A DNA stretch of 7,979 bases from Actinomycetes bacterium (GTDB lineage: Bacteria; Actinomycetota; Acidimicrobiia; Acidimicrobiales; UBA8190): assembly GCA_021798135.1 (NCBI GenBank), contig JAJZYI010000151.1, positions 1-7,979 of the forward strand, read 5' to 3'. Position 1 is the first letter of the stretch; each line of letters opens with the position of its first letter. Positions 4,804 through 7,979 of this stretch are shown piece after piece. The translations under genes were made by a program, and so were the position numbers. The notes beneath the pieces were generated by a model. That model saw nothing but the letters and a program-made list of their open reading frames with translations. It was not told the DNA's origin and searched no databases.

Positions 4804-6159
4804 TCAGCGTGAGCCACCCGCCGACCCGGCGGCCTCCTCACCGTCGGCGGCCTGGCCGCCGGTGACCGTCTGGTCGCCGTCGACCGCCTGGTCGCCGGTG
4901 ACCGCCTGACCGCCGGTGACGGTCTGGTCGCCGGTGACGTCGCCGGCCCGCACGCCGGCGAGGAACCGCACCACCGCCGCGACGGTGTGGGCGCCGCGCA
5001 CCGACGGCAGCACGTCGAAGCCGTGCTGCGCTCCGGGCAGCTCGGCGTAGACGACCGGCTGGTCCGACACCTGGCGCAGCGCGGCGACGAACCGGCGCGC
5101 CTCGGCCACCGGCACCAGGGTGTCGTTCACGCCGTGCAGGACCAGGAACGGCGGCGCGTCCTGCCGGACGTGGCACAGCGGCGACGCGTCGCGGTACGCC
5201 TCGGGGTCGTCGCGCTGGTGTGCCGGGAAGACCCGCAGCTCCAGCAGCCGTCGCAGCGCCCAGGCGTAGCCGCGGTCGTCGCCCCCGCCCGTGCAGTCGT
5301 AGACCCCGTAGAACGGCACGCAGGCGGCCACCGACGTGTCCGCGTCCTCGAAGCCCGGCTGCCACGCCACCACGCCCGGCGTGAGCGCCAGCAGCGCGGC
5401 GAGGTGCCCGCCGGCCGAGCCGCCGCTCACCGCCACGAAGCCGGGGTCCCCGCCGTGCTCGGCGACGTGGGCCTTCACCCACGCCAGGGCCCGCTTGCAG
5501 TCGACCACCTGGCCCGGCCAGCGGGTGCGTGGCCCGAGCCCGTAGTTCACGCTCACGGTGACCCAGCCCCGGCGGGCGAGCTCGTAGAGCATGGGCAGGC
5601 CCTGCTCGCGCTTGTCCCCGAGCACCCAGGCACCGCCGTGGATGTAGACCAGCACCGGCGCGCCAGCGGCAGGCGGGTCGTCGCGCCGGACGATCACGTC
5701 GAGCCGGTGCCGGCGGGCGCCGTCGCCGGCGTAGTCGAGATGGCGCGTGACCCGCACCTGGCGTGACGGCACCGGCAGCGGCCACAGCAGGCGGGGCAGG
5801 CGCCACATCGTGTCGCGGCCGGTGGCGGGGAGGTCGGTGTCTCGGGCGACCGGCACCGTCCGGTCGAGCAGCGCGCCGGCCTGCTTGCCCTGCCGGTACA
5901 GCACGGCCAGCCCCACCCAGGCGCCCAAGGTGACCGCCAGCCCGACCCAGGCCGGCCACCGGCCGAACGCCCCAGCGGCGGCGAAGCCGGCGGTGGCGGC
6001 CACCTGCCACACGACGTGCCACGGCGCCAGCTCGGCCGTCGGCAGGGCGGCGAAGAACGACACGGCGCTGAGCGGCGGCCACCGGGTCGGTCGAAAGGCA
6101 TTGACCACGAAGAGCGCACCGACCAAGCTGGCGGCAAGGTACCCCCAAGACCACGCCAT
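4804..6159 (-). CDS. Alpha/beta hydrolase (esterase/lipase type) with N-terminal membrane segments (451 aa)
   Basis: Predicted carboxylic ester hydrolase. Three hydrophobic helices (about residues 5-22, 45-66 and 69-88) precede the hydrolase domain (about 135-402), which should therefore sit at the membrane. The oxyanion-hole motif is HGGAW at 174-178 (YIHGGAWVLGDKR). The nucleophile is Ser248 in VSGGSAGGHLAA, and the acid and base are probably Asp346 (GVNDTLVP) and His379 (GAQHGFD), giving a complete triad. It resembles the BD-FAE/acetyl-esterase group; the substrate is unknown. The C-terminal tail, residues 409-444, is six hexapeptide repeats, outside the fold. I chose ATG 6159 because MAWSWGYLAASLVG begins the first helix directly. 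GACAAT lies 6 nt upstream, so a leaderless start is possible; ATG 6195 is an in-frame alternative. It diverges from the WS/DGAT gene, so a role in turnover of lipid esters is plausible but inferred. Confidence 0.92.
   Translation of the reverse strand: MAWSWGYLAASLVGALFVVNAFRPTRWPPLSAVSFFAALPTAELAPWHVVWQVAATAGFAAAGAFGRWPAWVGLAVTLGAWVGLAVLYRQGKQAGALLDRTVPVARDTDLPATGRDTMWRLPRLLWPLPVPSRQVRVTRHLDYAGDGARRHRLDVIVRRDDPPAAGAPVLVYIHGGAWVLGDKREQGLPMLYELARRGWVTVSVNYGLGPRTRWPGQVVDCKRALAWVKAHVAEHGGDPGFVAVSGGSAGGHLAALLALTPGVVAWQPGFEDADTSVAACVPFYGVYDCTGGGDDRGYAWALRRLLELRVFPAHQRDDPEAYRDASPLCHVRQDAPPFLVLHGVNDTLVPVAEARRFVAALRQVSDQPVVYAELPGAQHGFDVLPSVRGAHTVAAVVRFLAGVRAGDVTGDQTVTGGQAVTGDQAVDGDQTVTGGQAADGEEAAGSAGGSR
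4828..4935 (-). repeat. 18-bp minisatellite, six degenerate copies, coding for a hexapeptide tail
   Basis: The tail of the hydrolase reads TGDQTV, TGGQAV, TGDQAV, DGDQTV, TGGQAA, DGEEAA. At DNA level the central units (4858-4875, 4876-4893, 4894-4911, 4912-4929) are close variants of gccggtgaccgcctggtc. The outer copies are more diverged. Each unit is six codons, so copy changes keep the frame. The tail is polar, acidic and probably disordered. Confidence 0.9.
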
Positions 6160-6336
6160 CCGCCCATTGTCGACCAGGCGGCGGAGCGCGCGCATCCTGA
6201 CGGGCACCGACGGGGGGGTCTCGGACGCTGCCCGCAGCGAAGCACCCCGGCGCGAGGCGCCGGGTCCGGCGTCCGGGACCGGTGCGCACTGCCGCGCGGC
6301 CGAGGGACCGCGCCGGCACACGACAGGGAGGTGCCC
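6160..6336. promoter_or_regulatory. Divergent intergenic region with a strong hairpin (6246-6264)
   Basis: This 177-bp stretch separates the hydrolase and the WS/DGAT gene, which point away from each other, so both promoters should lie here. CCCGGCGC (6246-6253) and GCGCCGGG (6257-6264) form a perfect 8-bp stem with a gag loop. GGTCC (6263-6267) and GGACC (6276-6280) could form an alternative stem that shares two bases with it. No classical -35/-10 pair is obvious for the plus strand. On the minus strand GACAAT (6171 to 6166) lies 6 nt before the hydrolase ATG. Confidence 0.4.
6326..6331 (+). promoter_or_regulatory. Ribosome binding site of the WS/DGAT gene
   Basis: GGGAGG lies 5 nt before the ATG at 6337. 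It fixes that start together with the family-typical N-terminus MERLSGLDASFLYLE. Confidence 0.8.
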
Positions 6337-7979
6337 ATGGAACGGCTGAGCGGGCTCGACGCGAGCTTCCTGTACCTCGAGACGCCGAACCTGCACATGC
6401 ACGTGTCGATGGCCGCGGTCTTCGACCCGGCGACGGTCCCCGGCGGCTACACGTTCGAGCGGCTGCGGGACCGGGTCTCGGCGAGGCTCGACCGGTTGCC
6501 GGTGTTCCGGCGCCGGCTGGTGGAGGTGCCCCTGCGCCTGGGGCACCCCTTCTGGGTCGAGGATCCCGACTTCGACATCGAGTACCACGTGCGCCGGGCC
6601 GCGCTCCCGAGCCCCGGTGGCGTCGCCGAGCTGGCCACCTTCGTCGGCGACGTCTGCAGCCGGCAGCTCGACCGGGCCCGGCCGCTGTGGCAGATGTACC
6701 TGGTCGAGGGCCTGGAGCGCGGGCTCGTGGCCCACGTCACCAAGATCCACCACGCCACCATCGACGGCGTGTCGGGGGCCGAGCTCCTCGGGCAGATCTT
6801 CGACCTGGAACCCGACCCCGACGACTCCCTGTCGGCGGGCGCCGAGCCCACGCGCGCCACGGCGGGGGGCGCCGCACCGGCGGGCGGCCGCGGCGACGGT
6901 GCCGAGCCTGGCGGCGGCGGTGCCGAGCCTGGCGGCGGCGGTGCAGCCACCGCCGGCGTGGAGCGCCGCGCCGGACCGGCCGCCGGCCGCCGGGTCCCGC
7001 CCGTGCCCGACGACGTGGTCGTGCTCGGCCGGACGCTCGTCGACCGCCTGCGACGCCCGCTCGGCGCCAGCCGCCTGGCCCTGCACACCGGCCGGGCCGT
7101 CATCGACCTGGTCCGCGTCCGCCGAGCAGCACCGCACCCCGCCGCACGCGGCGCGCTCCCCCTCACGGCACCGCGGACCTCGCTCAACGGGGCGATCACC
7201 CCGCACCGGACCGTGGCCCTGGTGAGCACGTCGCTCGACGACGTCAAGGCCGTCAAGCGGGCGCTCGGCTGCACGGTGAACGACGTCGTCCTGGCCATGT
7301 GCACCGGGGCGCTGCGGCACTACCTGGTCGAGCGCGACGACCTGCCGACCGACCCGCTCGTCGCCCTGGTGCCGGTGTCGGTGGAGCCGTCACGGGCCCA
7401 GCAGATGCAGGGCTCCAACAAGGTGTCCGCCATGTGGGTGGGCCTGCCGTGCGCCCTGGCCGACCCGGTCGCCCAGGTGGAGCACATCCGCGCCAGCACG
7501 CGTGGCGCCAAGGACGAGTTCCGGGCCCTGGGCGCCGACGTCCTCGTCAACTGGACCGAGCACGCCAGCCCCAGCCTGTTCGCCGCCGCCGCCCGCCTGT
7601 ACTCGCGGCTCCGCCTCGCCGACCGGCACCGCCCGATCTACAACGTCGTGGTGTCGAACGTGCCGGGCCCGGACTTCCCGCTGTACCTGGCAGGCGCCGA
7701 GATGGTGGCGGGCTTCCCGCTCGGGCCGGTCGCCGACGGTGCCGGCCTCAACATCACCGTCATGAGCTACCGCGGCGTCCTCAACTGGGGTCTCATGGCC
7801 TGCACCGAGACCGTCCCCGGGGTGTGGGACATCGCGCACGGCCTGGCCGACGCCCTGCACGGGCTGATGGCGGCCGCCGGGCTGGGCGTGCCCGCCCCAG
7901 CGGGCATCTCGCCGGCGGGCGACGGCAGCCTCGCCGGGGGCTCGACCGCCCGGCGGCCGCCCGGCCGGAGGGCCGCCGG
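6337..7979 (+). CDS. Wax ester synthase/diacylglycerol acyltransferase (WS/DGAT), 3' end beyond window
   Basis: Transfers an acyl group from acyl-CoA to a fatty alcohol or diacylglycerol, making wax esters or triacylglycerol for storage; members usually associate with membranes or lipid bodies. The N-terminus LSGLDASFLYLET (4-16) is typical. The active-site motif is HHATIDG: His138, His139, Asp143, Gly144. PLW (116-118), NDVVLA (from Asn315) and SNVPGP (440-445) are further family blocks, and both halves of the fold are present. It has 547 whole codons here with no stop, against about 450-500 usually. The excess is a Gly/Ala/Pro-rich linker (about 164-224) and a low-complexity tail after about residue 515. 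Substrate preference, wax versus triacylglycerol, cannot be told from sequence alone. It diverges from a membrane esterase gene, so synthesis and hydrolysis of lipid esters may be linked here. Confidence 0.95.
   Translation, partial: MERLSGLDASFLYLETPNLHMHVSMAAVFDPATVPGGYTFERLRDRVSARLDRLPVFRRRLVEVPLRLGHPFWVEDPDFDIEYHVRRAALPSPGGVAELATFVGDVCSRQLDRARPLWQMYLVEGLERGLVAHVTKIHHATIDGVSGAELLGQIFDLEPDPDDSLSAGAEPTRATAGGAAPAGGRGDGAEPGGGGAEPGGGGAATAGVERRAGPAAGRRVPPVPDDVVVLGRTLVDRLRRPLGASRLALHTGRAVIDLVRVRRAAPHPAARGALPLTAPRTSLNGAITPHRTVALVSTSLDDVKAVKRALGCTVNDVVLAMCTGALRHYLVERDDLPTDPLVALVPVSVEPSRAQQMQGSNKVSAMWVGLPCALADPVAQVEHIRASTRGAKDEFRALGADVLVNWTEHASPSLFAAAARLYSRLRLADRHRPIYNVVVSNVPGPDFPLYLAGAEMVAGFPLGPVADGAGLNITVMSYRGVLNWGLMACTETVPGVWDIAHGLADALHGLMAAAGLGVPAPAGISPAGDGSLAGGSTARRPPGRRAA
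6901..6942 (+). repeat. 21-bp tandem duplication in the WS/DGAT linker
   Basis: The unit gccgagcctggcggcggcggt occurs twice without a change and codes for AEPGGGG at residues 189-195 and 196-202. It lies in the flexible linker between the two halves of the enzyme. The unit is seven codons, so the duplication keeps the frame. Identity of the copies suggests it is recent. Confidence 0.9.

Noticed and set aside
3405..4841. Long minus-strand open frame opposite the nuclease and the small Cys-rich ORF
   Set aside because: Codon bias is good only in a short piece around 4385-4450; the rest is an Arg/Pro/Ala-rich shadow. There is no recognisable domain and no supported start.
6160..7320. Extension of the hydrolase frame upstream to 7320
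   Set aside because: This part is antisense to the WS/DGAT gene, has no hydrolase-like content and has no ribosome binding site. The membrane helix starts right at 6159.

Overview
The window is very GC-rich DNA with strong G/C preference at third codon positions. It carries an acyl-CoA dehydrogenase, a cysteinyl-tRNA synthetase, a membrane-anchored esterase and a wax ester synthase/diacylglycerol acyltransferase (WS/DGAT). This set, together with what look like leaderless starts behind TAnnnT -10 boxes, suggests a high-GC actinobacterium that makes neutral lipids. An acidimicrobial-type lineage is my inference, not something the sequence proves.

Layout. 1-114: tail with a short direct repeat, no assignable gene. 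115-1332 (minus): acyl-CoA dehydrogenase with a Shine-Dalgarno site and a palindrome over its probable -10 box. 1333-1731: 399 bp without a gene; it holds that promoter region, several GC-rich hairpins and a probable terminator behind cysS. 1732-3408 (minus): cysS, carrying an eight-copy 15-bp in-frame minisatellite at its N-terminus and an Ala/Gly-rich insertion near the zinc site. 3594-4574 (plus): an orphan HsdR-N-like PD-(D/E)XK nuclease, diverging from cysS, whose 3' part looks frameshifted. 4559-4738 (plus): a 59-residue Cys-rich small protein. 4804-6159 (minus): alpha/beta hydrolase with three N-terminal membrane segments and a hexapeptide-repeat tail, converging on the small gene. 6337 to the window end (plus): WS/DGAT acyltransferase, diverging from the hydrolase and cut off by the window edge.

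How the genes relate. Acyl-CoA dehydrogenase (acyl chain breakdown), WS/DGAT (storage ester synthesis from acyl-CoA) and the membrane esterase make a plausible lipid-turnover neighbourhood. They are not one operon: the hydrolase and acyltransferase diverge over 177 bp, and cysS and the dehydrogenase are separated by a probable terminator.

I do not see a convincing new multi-gene system. The points most worth following up are: an identical 12-nt promoter-like block just before two unrelated start codons (cysS GTG and the Cys-rich ORF ATG); in-frame minisatellites of 15, 18 and 21 bp in three neighbouring genes; and the decaying stand-alone nuclease.
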